DNA of 64,000 nt. Origin: Hexactinellida sp. DTS-2022 (taxonomy: Eukaryota; Porifera; Hexactinellida). The translations under genes were made by a program, and so were the position numbers. Positions within the stretch are counted from its first letter, which is position 1, and each line of letters begins with the position of its first letter. The stretch is from assembly GCA_028753945.1 (NCBI GenBank), contig JAPNXP010000017.1, positions 868,001 to 932,000 of the forward strand. Direction: 5' to 3'. Below, piece by piece: positions 1-9,835 of this stretch. The notes beneath the pieces were generated by a model. The model searched no databases and was not told the DNA's origin. It saw only the letters and a program-made list of their open reading frames with translations.

Positions 1-251
1 TCAAAATAATACTTCCACTCATTTTCCAAAATTCAAGTTTGAATGTTTATAACTCAAATTTTTTTGGGAAATTTTAAATAAAATTTAAATCACATAAACC
101 TCCATTTCTCCAAAGTATGATTACAAATTTTCAGAATTGTAAACAAATTTGAGATAGTGATTTTTTATGAAATACCAAAGCTGAATTGTATGATAAAATA
201 ACTAACTGAAAACTATTCTCTTTTAAATAAATCATATTATAGTAAACGGGG

Positions 252-378
252 AACCTGAATTTGTCCTAAATAAATTCGGAATCTGTCCTAAATATTTAAA
301 TTGGATTCTGTCCTAAATATAATTGGAATTGTCCTAATTATCAAAATTGGAATTTGTCCTAAATATTGAAAACCGATA
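252..378 (+). repeat. 5' TIR of the MULE, five sub-repeats
   Basis: Five imperfect copies of GAATTTGTCCTAAAT occur here, spaced about 25-30 bp apart. The same motif in reverse complement fills 4311-4435. The pairing of the outermost copies (GAATTTGTCCTA, a short gap, CGGAATNTGTCCTAA) holds on both ends and defines the TIR. Bases 1-251 before it are AT-rich and show nothing recognisable. Confidence 0.7.
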
Positions 379-541
379 TGTGTTTGTTTCTTATTGAATA
401 TTAGCTATTATGGTTTTCTTGTGTTATTTGTTTCTTACCAAATACCAACTAATATGGGTGCATATTCATACTTCGATTGAAAACAGTATATATTGTAGTT
501 TTAAATTTATTCCCTCAATTCCCTTCGCATTTTCGTTCATC

Positions 542-2135
542 ATGGAATATTCTATAATTGAAGGCAAGAAATTGAATTCAACTAATTACGAACGTCAAGG
601 TTTTCGGTATGTAAAGTCCGGAGAATACGGCAATTCCATTTACACCAAGTGTGCATTATTTCGAAGCAACTCTTGTGCTTGCACTGGCAAAATTTACAAA
701 CAGACAAATCTTCTTGAATTAAACGTCCAACATAACCACGATGCTGCGATGCACAGATCTGAAAAGATTATCGTTAGCAATACTATTAAAAGGAAAGCTG
801 AAGTATCATCAGCTAATCTCCGAGAAGTATTTAATGATACCTGCCGAGGATTAAATAAAGCGTCTTCAGTTACTTTCAAATCTTTAGAGAGCAGTATGTT
901 CAAGAGGAGAAGGATTTTGCAACCCAAGATCCTCTGCTTTAGAATTCGATTCCCTCTTGCAAGGATCACTTAGTTTCACAAATTATTTGCAAACGATATT
1001 TACTATGGATGGAGTAGCAGTTATTTGGGGATCAAGTACGATGATGAATAATCTAAGTAATTCGTCAACTATTCAGTTTGATGCAACATTCAAAGTTATT
1101 CCGAGACTATTTTTCCAGCTATTTACAATTTTTATTAATGTTAGAGGTCATACTCTTCCGGCTTTGCATGTTTTGATGACTAGAAAAACTGAAAGACTTT
1201 ACACGGCTGTATTGCTAACAATTCGGCGATTGATACTTGAATTAAATCCAACATTCGCAATGGGAGATTTTGAGCAAGCACCAAGGAATGCAATGACAGC
1301 AGTCTTTCCTTCAATAACCATAATTGGATTTTGGTTTCATTTACTAAAGCAATTTATGAAAATGTCCAGAAGCTTGGTCTATCTAAATTGTACATGCGAA
1401 ATCATTACTTTTAGATGTGAATCCGAAAAATAATGGCTTTGCCTTTCCTTCCAGAAGAGGAAATTGCATCTGTTATTATTCTTTAGAGATACCATCAATT
1501 GGTATAAATGAAGCTGAAAGAGAGTTGATTTCAAAGTTTCGGAAGTATTTCCATCGCACATGGTTAATTGGATACGAGCATATATCAGTGTTTATTTATC
1601 AAGATGCAACTAATAACGGAGCAGAATCGAATCATAAAACTTTAAAATCGATTATTAAAACGCCTCATCCTAATGTCTGGAAGTTTATAGCAAACTTAGA
1701 TAACATAATATCAGACAATGACACCGAGTTACAGAGATTAATTCAAGATTTGGAAACAACGAGAGGACCTAATTGCACCACCAAAGCTAAACGTATTAGC
1801 AGGAATAAATACAAAGAAAAATATATTAACGGTTCTATAAATCAATGGAATATCTAAGTGGTATCGCAACCACAATAGGGCGCGCAAATCTCCAATCAGA
1901 AATTGCAGAAGATGAAGATACCAGTAATTCTGAAAGTATATCTGCACATACAAATCAAGAAGGGAATATATGCCATATATGCTTGTTAGGAAGAGAAGAG
2001 AACTTTGCACTCCTACATGAAGACTGTGTACACGGAGGCTTTTGTCAGGCATGTGCAGAACGCATAATTGACATTAAAGTAATATGTCCGATTTGTAGGG
2101 CAGAAGTAAAAGGTATTTTGAAAGTTTTCCAGTAG
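542..2135 (+). pseudogene. FLYWCH zinc finger + MULE transposase + RING finger, frameshifted
   Basis: This is a decayed transposase gene that would cut and paste the surrounding MULE. Reading starts at the ATG at 542. About residues 8-60 form a FLYWCH-type zinc finger (a CALFRSNSCACTG stretch followed by QHNHDA). Around 1078-1310 the MULE core follows: DATFKVIPRLFF (first catalytic Asp region), then MGDFEQAPRNAM and an FHLLKQF segment. A later block (1615-1700) has NNGAESNHKTLKS and KTPHPNVWKFI, typical of the C-terminal part of these transposases. The frame changes at about 910-955, 1355, 1433-1480 and 1850, so the gene is dead. The last module is a C3HC4 RING finger, listed separately. The order transposase-RING inside one pair of TIRs suggests one ancestral ORF. 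Family assignment is firm; exact frameshift points are approximate. Confidence 0.85.
1845..2135 (+). CDS. RING-finger module, C-terminal part of the MULE gene
   Basis: A 96-codon open frame with a complete C3HC4 RING: Cys43, Cys46, Cys61, His63, Cys67, Cys70, Cys81 and Cys84. It ends in a short tail (CPICRAEVKGILKVFQ) like those of IAP- or MDM2-type RINGs, which act as E3 ubiquitin ligases. It overlaps the end of the preceding transposase frame by a few bases in another phase, so it is probably the former C-terminus of the same protein rather than a separate gene. The first 35 residues are acidic and Ser/Asn-rich. Whether it is expressed is unknown. Confidence 0.6.
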   Translation: MEYLSGIATTIGRANLQSEIAEDEDTSNSESISAHTNQEGNICHICLLGREENFALLHEDCVHGGFCQACAERIIDIKVICPICRAEVKGILKVFQ

Positions 2136-2250
2136 ATATTTCCAAATATTTACTTCTAAGTTCTAATCCAAACAAATAATCATTCTTTCAATGTATTTGT
2201 TTTATTTGCTCTCTTAAATTTCACTTTATTACTGTTTCTTTGCTAATCTA

Positions 2251-2827
2251 TCTATCTATATATAAAAAGAGGAATTGTTGTGTTTTGTTTGTTTGTTTGT
2301 TTGTGTGTGTGTTTGTCCAGAATTAATTGAAAAGACTACGAGTCCTAGAAAGCTGAAAATTTGTATACAGGGGTAATTTTGTACTGCGACAACGATCTAT
2401 TGGTTTTTGAAACAAAATATTCACATTTGAAGGTGACAAAAAATGTTAGCCAATTAAATTCGAGGGTTGATAGTATGAATTAGCTAACTTATTCAATTAG
2501 TATAAATAGATTGTGCATAATAGAAATATTTTCTGAGGCTCCAATTTGATTGATTGAAAATAAATTCATTTAACCAATCAATCATTTGTCTATTCCATGC
2601 CTGTTATTCTTTTAGTATCATTTTGATTAGAGCTTTCTTATCGTGCAACTGAAATTTATTGAGCTATTAAAACTCATTATTAATGTGATTGCTTTTTGGG
2701 GAGGGAAAGGCCGCGAAGCGGCCGTTAATTATATTGCGTAATGCCTAACACGAACGAACAAAAGTCGCGAAGCGACTTTTGTGAGAGAGTGATCCGTCGC
2801 AAAGCGACCGAGACCGAAGGGCTCGTA
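2251..2827 (+). mobile_element. Helitron-like non-autonomous element, tandem copy 1
   Basis: Starts with TCTATCTATATATAAAAAG and a (GTTT)n tract. It ends with an 11-bp-stem hairpin (ACAAAAGTCGC-GAA-GCGACTTTTGT, 2758-2782), a second GTCGC-AAA-GCGAC hairpin, and GGGCTCGTA. There is no coding sequence. A 5' TC with TATATAAAA and a 3' GC-rich hairpin are Helitron traits, but the end here is CTCG rather than the usual CTRR, so the class is inferred. Confidence 0.55.
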
Positions 2828-3379
2828 TATAAAAAGTGGAATTGTTGTGTGTTTGTTTGTTTGTTTGTCCAGAATTAATTGGAAAGACTACGAGTCCCAG
2901 AAAGCTCAAAATTTGTATACAGGGATAATTTTGTACTGCGACAACGATCTATTGGTTTTTGAAGAGAAATATTCACATTTGAAGGTGACAAAATTTGTTA
3001 GCCAATTAAATTCGAGGGTTTTTTAGTATGGATTAGCAGATTTCATCAATTAGTATAAATAGATTGTGCATAATAGAAATATTTTCTGAGGCTCCAATTT
3101 GATTGATTGAAAATTAATTCATTTAACCAATCAATCATTTGTCTATTCTATTGCCTGTTTTTCTTTAGTATTATTTTGATTCGAGCTTTCTTATCGTGCA
3201 ACTGAAATTTATTGAGCTATTAAAACTCATTATTAATGTGATTGCTTTTGGGGAGGGAAAGGCCGCGAAGCGGCCGTTAATTGTATCGCGTAGTGCCTAA
3301 CACGAACGAACAAAAGTCGCGAAGCGACTTTTGTGAGAGAGTGATCCGTCGCGAAGCGACCGAGACCGAAGGGCTCGTA
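2828..3379 (+). mobile_element. Helitron-like element, tandem copy 2
   Basis: Follows copy 1 head-to-tail with no spacer (CTCGTATATAAAAAGTGG). It shares copy 1's whole layout: the TTTTGTACTGCGACAACG block near the start, the GGCCGCGAAGCGGCC hairpin, and the terminal ACAAAAGTCGC hairpin. Divergence from copy 1 is a few percent by eye, with small indels in the GTTT tract. Confidence 0.55.
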
Positions 3380-4277
3380 TATTAAAAGCGGAATTGTTGT
3401 GTGTTTGTCCAGAATTAATTGGAAAGACTACGAGTCCCAGAAAGCTGAAAATTTGTATACAGGGGTAATTTTGTACTGCGACAACGATCTATTGGTTTTC
3501 TAAGCGAAATAACGGGATTATTACGTCATAAACGCACATATTTGGGAATAACTCTTTCAGTTTTTATTTGATTCGCCCACAATTTTAGATGATAACACAA
3601 CATACAATGAGACACACGTATACCAATTTATGGGAATGTGACGTCACGTAGGAACTAATTTGGATTCAGCTCTTACACTTTTGGTTCAATCGCAAATTAA
3701 TTTTGTCACATTATGAAACAGAATGTATTGCATGTCTCTAGAAATTTTTCTAATTTTTGCACTTAATCTGAGCCAGGCAATAGCAAAAATGTAACCTCCT
3801 ATTGCTGCGTCATTGCATATGTTGAGGAGGTTTGATGATTTAATCTTCACCTACATTATTTCCGAAATTGCATACTTGATTAATCCAGTTTGGCTTCTAT
3901 CAAGTTAATTTCTATTCGTGATGTATTTAGCTTACGTCAAACACATAAGTTTGCATAATATTATATCAAAGTAATTCAACTATTTACAAACAATTTTCCT
4001 ATGCAGTAAATCCTGGGTTAGTAAATAACATGAATTAATTAATTAATTAATTGACATACTTGGGTCCTAAATAGCAGGATACTGAATTGAGTACATATAA
4101 TTTACAAGTCACAGGTTTAGCTTATTTAATATGAGTGATATTTGAGGAGTCCAAGGCCGCAAAACGGCCATTAATTAATTGTGTTGCGTTGTGTGTAACA
4201 CGAACAAACAAAAGACGCGAAGCGACTTTTGTGAGAGAGTGATCCGTCGCGAAGCGACCGAGACCGGAGGGCTCGTA
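3380..4277 (+). mobile_element. Helitron-like element, tandem copy 3 with a different interior
   Basis: Shares the first ~120 bp and the last ~130 bp (the hairpins ending GGGCTCGTA) with copies 1 and 2. The middle ~640 bp is unrelated to them: AT-rich, no coding potential, with an (ATTA)n run near 4036. This looks like the same termini around a captured or replaced filler. Confidence 0.5.
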
Positions 4278-4310
4278 ATCATTAAATTTCAATCGTTAGT
4301 ATTTACATTG

Positions 4311-4435
4311 CAATTTGAGGACAAATTCCAGTTTTAACATTTAGGACAAATTCAGTTTTCATATTTAGGACAAATTCCAATTCCGAAGTTAGGACTTAGG
4401 ACAAATTCCGGAATCTTTCTAGGACAAATTCCAGC
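4311..4435 (-). repeat. 3' TIR of the MULE, five sub-repeats
   Basis: Tandem TTTAGGACAAATTC-like motifs, inverted relative to 252-378. The two outermost copies are about 30 bp apart, as at the left end. This copy was separated from the transposase gene by the Helitron-like insertion block ending at 4277. Confidence 0.7.
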
Positions 4436-5247
4436 TATCCGAAAGCCTCCGTATCTCCTCTCTCCAATGATAGTAAATTTATTCAAATCTGATAACTAAA
4501 AGTCAGTCAAATATGTGACTGAAGTGACCCTGGTCGAATACTAAGCCAACTTCACACTCGTATGTTGTCAAAAGTTGTCTCATATACTATGATACAATAT
4601 TTTGGCACTGATTAATGCGAATAGGAATGGATCACGTCATACTCATTGTAAATAATATTTTAAATCAGTGGTTCTCAAACTGGATTCGCTGTCTTTAGGG
4701 GACCACAACATTAATTTACTATTTGGGGTTGGCCTGAGAGTGGTCCTTGTTGGTATTAAATTGCGGTTTCCAGGGAAAATACATTTGTGTACAGATGCCA
4801 ACTTGTGAAATACTATTGACATGTATGACTGTTGCACACCGATTTGCTTAATCAAAATGATCACGATCGATGGTGACTCATTTAATAGTTAAATTTTGTT
4901 ATATTATTATTTCAACAGTCAATATGAATTCAAAATTCGATGCTCTGGTTAAGGGCTTTCCGCAATGAATCACTTACATTTTATTCCTATGTTGGAAAAT
5001 TATCACATGAAAAATTCCCACTGTCGGATCGGACCAAGTTAGAATTGTAAAAAATTATCAACATGTTGGTTATGGCCTAAAACAAATAGAGATGAGCGTA
5101 CAGTGCAAAATTTCCATCTTATAGTGGCAAGCAATGTGAAAGAATTCCGATACATTGACCCATACTCGAAAGTAACTACAACCCGATTACTTATCGTGGT
5201 TTCGTTTGAAAACTTATTTGAGAAACTTATCACTTGTAACCAAGTTT
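4436..5247. other. No gene; one hAT-type end
   Basis: AT-rich sequence between the MULE and the first KRBA2-like pseudogene. The only recognisable feature is a hAT-like terminus at 4666. The last 50-100 bases may hold diverged integrase sequence, but I cannot read it reliably. Confidence 0.4.
4666..4760 (+). mobile_element. hAT-type terminus CAGTGGTTCTCAAACTGG
   Basis: CAGTGGTTCTCAAACTGG followed by GGGGACCACA matches the well-known terminal sequence of Charlie-like hAT elements. No matching inverted end was found nearby, so this is a truncated copy. The right edge is arbitrary. Confidence 0.5.
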
Positions 5248-5356
5248 TCTATTGAGTTCTGGAGCTAGTGGCCAAGTTGATCTCATCGATATGAGAACGA
5301 ATCCAAATGGGGAATATAATGGGATGCTCAACTATCAAGATCATTTCACTAAATGG

Positions 5357-5974
5357 AGGGATGGGACGGGTGCGAATTTTTCCACATCCGCGAATACTGA
5401 TGTGCATGCGGATGTTAAATTTTTAACTCCGCGGATTCGGATGCGGATGCGGAGTTTTGATCTTTACATCCGCGAATGCGGATGCGGATGCGGATGCGGA
5501 TGCGGATGCGGATGCGGATGCGGATGCGGATGCGGATGCGGATGCGGATGCGGATGCGGATGCGGATGCGGATGCGGATGCGGATGCGGATGCGGATGCG
5601 GATGCGGATGCGGATGCGGATGCGGATGCGGATGCGGATGCGGATGCGGAGCTCAAACCTATTGGCTTTCATTTACAATAGTCCTATATTTCAGTATAAT
5701 CTTTTATGAACATAATCGTATGAATATGGTTGAATAACAAAATTATGTTAGACAATTAGGGTAGTGGACTATTAGATAATTGGAGAAGTGGACTATTAGA
5801 GAGAAGAGACTAAATGGGAGGGGACGGATGTGAAATTCATAAACTCCGCGGATGCAGATGTTAGGCGGATGCGAGATTTTTAAACTCCGCGGATTCGGAT
5901 GTAAAGGCGGAGTTAATAAATCATGCGGAGCTCCGCGGATACGGATGCGGATGCGGAGCTCTGTCCCATCCCTA
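5357..5974 (+). mobile_element. hAT-type MITE filled with (GGATGC)n
   Basis: Ends are AGGGATGGGAC and GTCCCATCCCTA. The 8-bp target duplication CTAAATGG lies on both sides (5349-5356 and 5975-5982). The interior is dominated by GGATGC/GCATCC-type hexamers, including one unbroken run. A (GTGGACTATTAGAGAG)-type stretch near 5765-5815 resembles the ends of the pogo-like MITE at 20429. No coding sequence. The insertion lies inside the KRBA2-like integrase reading frame. Confidence 0.75.
5474..5651. repeat. (GGATGC)n hexanucleotide array, about 29 units
   Basis: A near-perfect run of the hexamer GGATGC. Because the period is 6, all frames stay open and read as dipeptide repeats (Met-Arg, Asp-Ala, Cys-Gly; Arg-Ile and Ser-Ala on the other strand). 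None is a gene. Confidence 0.95.
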
Positions 5975-5998
5975 CTAAATGGATAGTATTACGTCCAC

Positions 5999-6263
5999 TA
6001 GGGTTGATAAAAAAGAAAAATCCGATTTTTTTTATTTAATTCAGAATTTTGATTTTAATTGTATTTTTGCAATCTATATCACACTGGCGTATATTAATTG
6101 GCTAATAGATTAATTACATAGATAATGACTCAATATCAATGTATTTCTTTTCTTTTCGCAAAAAACAATAGAATTAAAAATCTGATTAAAATCAATAAAT
6201 CTGATTTATATAAAAAAATCGGATATTTTTTGATTTAATTCAAATTTTAATCATACAACCCTG
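5999..6263 (+). mobile_element. hAT-type MITE, TIR (C/T)AGGGTTGAT
   Basis: Ends are TAGGGTTGATAAAA and CAACCCTG. The 8-bp target duplication ACGTCCAC is exact (5991-5998 and 6264-6271). The interior is AT-rich with GATTTAATTC-like repeats and no ORF. It belongs to the same family as the element at 32458-32890. Confidence 0.75.
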
Positions 6264-6594
6264 ACGTCCACTGAAGAGAAAATGTGCTATATAAGTCACT
6301 CATACAATAATAAGTGTTTTCTATACCCTGGGTGCCCCGTGTATTCTCCAAAATGATAACGGGAAAGAATTTGATAATAATCTATTGTTAGATACTCTAA
6401 ATCGATTATGGCCATCAACAAAAAATATTCATGGTAAGCCACGACACCCACAATCACAGGGCTCTGTTGAGAGTGCTAACAAACGTGTAGAAAATATTCT
6501 CACAAGTTTACTTGATAATCAACACTCAAAGTGGACAAGTGAACTAGAAAAAGTCGCCTACATTAAATTAGAATGTCGCCATTTTGTGATTTAG

Positions 6595-6915
6595 TAGCCT
6601 TTGGGGCATGAAATGTATCCCTAATTTAGTATTCCTGTTATACAATTATTAGAAGGTAAGAAGAAAATGAAATTTATGATATTTGAATTTATTTTCATTT
6701 TACCATAAATTGTTACCGTCACCATTAAATGGCGCCTAAACGGCTTTAACCAAAAAATCTCAGATTTTCAAAAGTGGTTCCATTGGACTCGCAAAGGTTG
6801 ATTACCCATATACAACCCAAATAATAACAATAGGAAGCATAGTTTGGCTTAGAATGAAATGTATAAACTGGCCTTCTATTTTTTTGGCCTTCTCGGTGAC
6901 ATACACGGCCGTATA
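6595..6915. other. No recognisable gene
   Basis: AT-rich spacer between the integrase fragment and the Gypsy fragment. A 60-codon minus-strand frame (6746-6928) is open, but I recognise no domain in it and it does not continue the reverse transcriptase. Confidence 0.4.
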
Positions 6916-8810
6916 TTAAGTAGGCCATGGTCCATCATTCAAGGTTCCAGGTGCATTGGTAAGTCCAAATGGCATTACATTAAATTGGAACAATCTCATT
7001 CCTGGCCCTGGAGAAAATGCTGACGCTTCACGATCATTACAATGAAATGGAACCTGCCAGTATCCGCCATTAAGATCCAATTTTAAAAACTTTGCCGCAC
7101 CAGCAAATCTTTCTTGTACTTCGTCTGGTAATGGTAACGGATAAGAATCCTTGAAAGTTTTGGCGTTTAATCGACCATAATCGATACAGATTCTCAAATC
7201 TTCATTCTTTTTCTTTACGAACACTGCTGGTGAACAATATGGACTGCTTGATTCTGTTATGATCTCCCTTTCCAAAATTTCAGCGATTTGCCTCCTAACT
7301 TCAGCTCTATAGTTCTGAGGAATTGGTCGGGCAGGGGATCTTACAGGAATTTTGTCAACAAGAGGAATTCTATGGGTACTAGCTTGTGTAATTCCTGGAA
7401 TGGACGAAAATAGCTTCTGATATTGAGAAATTATATCACTATAGTTCTCTGAGCATGGGGGTACTTCAAACGTTGTCGTCTTAGTATACATCGGTATTGT
7501 GCAGCCTTCCTCTAGTTCACTGTCATCAGTAGTCGTGCAGACATTTGGATCGTGCGGATCCTCTTCAGTAGAAACGCATGGCAAATCGTGATTCTCACTT
7601 GCTCCAACCATCTTGACTGCACCCAGTTGTCGACTTTGAATGCAATCCGTATTGAAATCCAAAATCAATTTATGTTTCGACATGAAATCTACTCCCAAAA
7701 TGATATCACAGATTAAAGCGGGAGCTATTAAGAAATCCTGGTTAACTTCAAGTGACCCGATGGCTACTTTAAGCTTAACTTTTCCTTGGATAGGTAAATA
7801 ATCTCCATTTGCAGTAACAAGCTTGGGTGAAAATTCTTGAATGACATCGAGAGTTCCAGCCCACGATGCTAAATCTTTTGTTACCAAACTAGCTAAAGAT
7901 CCAGAATCCAGCATAAAGGTAATGTCGACTGTGTTGACTTTACCTGAGACTAAAATCGTTTTGACGACCAGTTTATCAAGAGCGATAGAAGAAAATTCGT
8001 CTCCCCTCCTCCATGTACTTCTTCTTTGGGGCGGAATATGTGGGCAATCCTTGACAAAGTGAGAGGAACTTCCACATGTGAAACACTTAACGAATGTCCG
8101 ACCTCCTTGCACTACCTTTGTTCTGCAGTTGCGTGCAATATAACCCTTCTTTCTGCAATTGTAACAAACGAGTGGTTTGTTATCACCATGAGAAGTTATG
8201 GCTGCTGTACACATCGGCACAGTGCTCATGACTGCGCCCTCGGACCTTAGATTAGCTAATTGAATGGATAATTCAGATATAGATTCTTCCAGTTTAACAA
8301 GTTGTGACTCAGGGCGTTGCATTTCCAAGGGGTTTTGGACCAGTTGCCCTTCTTGAGTTTTTGAATCTTTAATAGTTGAACATATGCTGTCCGTTTGTTT
8401 TTTTTCGTAGGTCATTAGCACTTTCGCTTTCTTCACTGCTTCTTCAAGGGAGGTAATCGAACTATTCAATTGAATTTCTCTAGACATTTGTGCAGGTAGA
8501 CCAGTGACGAATCGGTGGAATATAAGCTGCTCCTTAACTTCAGCTGCTATATCAGGAAGTGCTCTATTGATCAGTTTCTTTAATTCATAAACGTATATTT
8601 GAACTGATTCGCTAGGAAAAATGACCTCTTGTGAGATGCATCCATAGCAATAAACTTTCCTTCTGGTATTAGGGCTCTTTGAAGGGCTGCCTTTACTAGA
8701 TCATAGTTCTTCCTATCATCCATAGGAATGTCCTTATACGCGATCAGTGCTTCCCCTTGAAGCCTGGTTGCTAATTTGAGCGACTTTTGTTAAACTGTCC
8801 AACCATTAGC
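6916..8810 (-). pseudogene. Ty3/Gypsy gag-pol fragment
   Basis: A 523-codon frame (8487 down to 6916) carries, in order, the end of Gag with two zinc knuckles, an aspartic protease and the start of reverse transcriptase. The first knuckle has Tyr116 where His is expected (Cys108, Cys111, Cys121); the second is intact (Cys135, Cys138, His143, Cys148). The protease active site is DSG at about residue 194, with ILGVDFM downstream. RT motifs present are LDLNGGYW (catalytic Asp near 471) and MPFGLTNAP (505-513). It stops before the YxDD box, so the polymerase is incomplete. Upstream, 8488-8810 still reads as Gag (LATRLQGEALIAYKDIP) with a frameshift near 8650. RNase H, integrase and LTRs are absent. 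Confidence 0.9.
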
Positions 8811-8837
8811 CATTGCACAAGAATTAACTCTGTAACA

Positions 8838-9092
8838 AATCTAATTCCATTGTTTCAACTTGTAATAAATATATTGATTCATCTTGTTAAATCTTACACT
8901 ATTGTTTCAACTTGCGATAATTATATTTAATTAACTTGTGAATTCGAAATGGTTTCTATTCAATCACAGTAATACTATACAATGGATTGAAGTAAATTAA
9001 ATCAGTTTAGGCCAGGTAAATTAAATTAATTGTTTATCATCCGGATTTTTTCAGAAAATACGGACGGCGGACGGGATTTTATTTTTATTTTT
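8838..9092 (+). repeat. Hairpin-repeat fragment with GGACGGCGGACGGG end
   Basis: Middle part of the hairpin unit (the TTGTTTCAACTTGTAATAA sub-repeats), followed by a stretch shared only with 61266-61345. That stretch includes GGACGGCGGACGGGATTTT. This marks the left edge of the large array, directly after the Gypsy fragment. Confidence 0.6.
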
Positions 9093-9835
9093 ACTGTGCC
9101 GACTATACTTTAGTATAGTGGCCCAGTATTGGAATCACTGCCTTTATTACTGTGCCGACTATACTATAGTATAGTGGCCCAGTATTGGAATCACTGCCTT
9201 TATTATTACTGTGCCGACTATACTATAGTATAGTGGCCCAGTATTGGAATCACTGCCTTTATTATTACTGTGCCGACTATACTATAGTATAGTGGCCCAG
9301 TATTGGAATCACTGCCTTTATTATTATTACTGTGCCGACTATACTATAGTATAGTGGCCCAGTTCTAATCTCACTGCCTTTATTTTTACTGTGCCGACTA
9401 TACTATAGTATAGTGGCCCAGTATTAGAATCACTGCCTTTATTTTTACTGTGCCGACTATACTATAGTATAGTGGCCCAGTATTGGAATCACTGCCTTTA
9501 TTACTGTGCCGACTATACTATAGTATAGTGGCCCAGTTCTAATCTTACTGCCTTTAATAATATTATTTTTACTGTGCCGACTATACTATAGTATAGTGGC
9601 CCAGTTCTAATCTTACTGCCTTGGTTAGTTATTACTGTGCCGACTATACTATAGTATAGTGGCCCAGTATTGGTCTTAGTGCTTTGGTATATTATTATTA
9701 TTATTATTACTGTGCCGACTATACTATAGTATAGTGGCCCAGTATTGGTCTTAGTGCTTTGGTTATTATTATTATAATAATACTGTGCCGACTATACTAT
9801 AGTATAGTGGCCCAGTTCTAATCTCAGTGCCTTGG
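9093..9835 (+). repeat. ACTG palindromic repeat array, 12 copies
   Basis: Twelve head-to-tail copies, most 56-62 bp long, start at 9093, 9149, 9208, 9267, 9329, 9388, 9447, 9503, 9571, 9633, 9709 and 9782. Each has ACTGTGCCG, then the perfect 18-bp palindrome ACTATACTATAGTATAGT, then GGCCCAGT, a variable tail (ATTGGAATCACTGCC, TCTAATCTTACTGCC or ATTGGTCTTAGTGC), and a (TTA)n linker. The first copy has a single change (CTTTAG) in the palindrome. Confidence 0.95.

Larger units (their letters stand above)
252..4435 (+). mobile_element. MULE-type DNA transposon, split by later insertions
   Basis: The element is bounded by inverted regions of about 125 bp, each built from tandem copies of a GGAATTTGTCCTAAAT-like motif (252-378) and its reverse complement (4311-4435). 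Between them lie a decayed FLYWCH/MULE/RING gene and, in the 3' part, three tandem Helitron-like copies (2251-4277). Without the Helitron-like DNA the element would be about 2.2 kb. Long TIRs with internal sub-repeats are common in MULEs. I could not find a clean 8-10 bp target duplication, so the outer edges are uncertain by about 10 bp. Confidence 0.7.
5248..6594 (+). pseudogene. KRBA2-like retroviral-type integrase, fragment 1, cut by two MITEs
   Basis: Two halves of an rve-family integrase core. The left half (5252-5356) reads SGQVDLIDM...LNYQDHFTKW, which holds the first catalytic Asp region. The right half (about 6331-6594) has LQNDNGKEF (second Asp) and GKPRHPQSQGSVESAN (catalytic Glu), ending at a TAG at 6592. 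Two MITEs with target duplications (5357-5974 and 5999-6263) account for most of the gap. The N-terminal zinc-binding part and the C-terminus are missing. It is homologous to the longer copy at 48978-50408. KRBA2-type genes derive from transposon integrases; this copy is dead. Confidence 0.8.

Noticed and set aside
4643..4864. 73-codon minus-strand frame
   Set aside because: It overlaps the hAT terminus CAGTGGTTCTCAAACTGG and reads its reverse complement.
5415..5709. Dipeptide-repeat frames (MR, DA, CG, RI, SA) on both strands
   Set aside because: A hexamer array is open in every frame; none has a plausible start context or conserved flanks.
6595..8900. LTRs for the Gypsy fragment
   Set aside because: I looked for direct repeats, a TG...CA pair and a primer-binding site on both sides and saw none; both ends are truncated.
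9093..9835. CRISPR-like look of regularly spaced palindromic repeats
   Set aside because: The variable parts are only a few recurring tails plus (TTA)n, not unique spacers. There are no cas genes, and the genome is animal.
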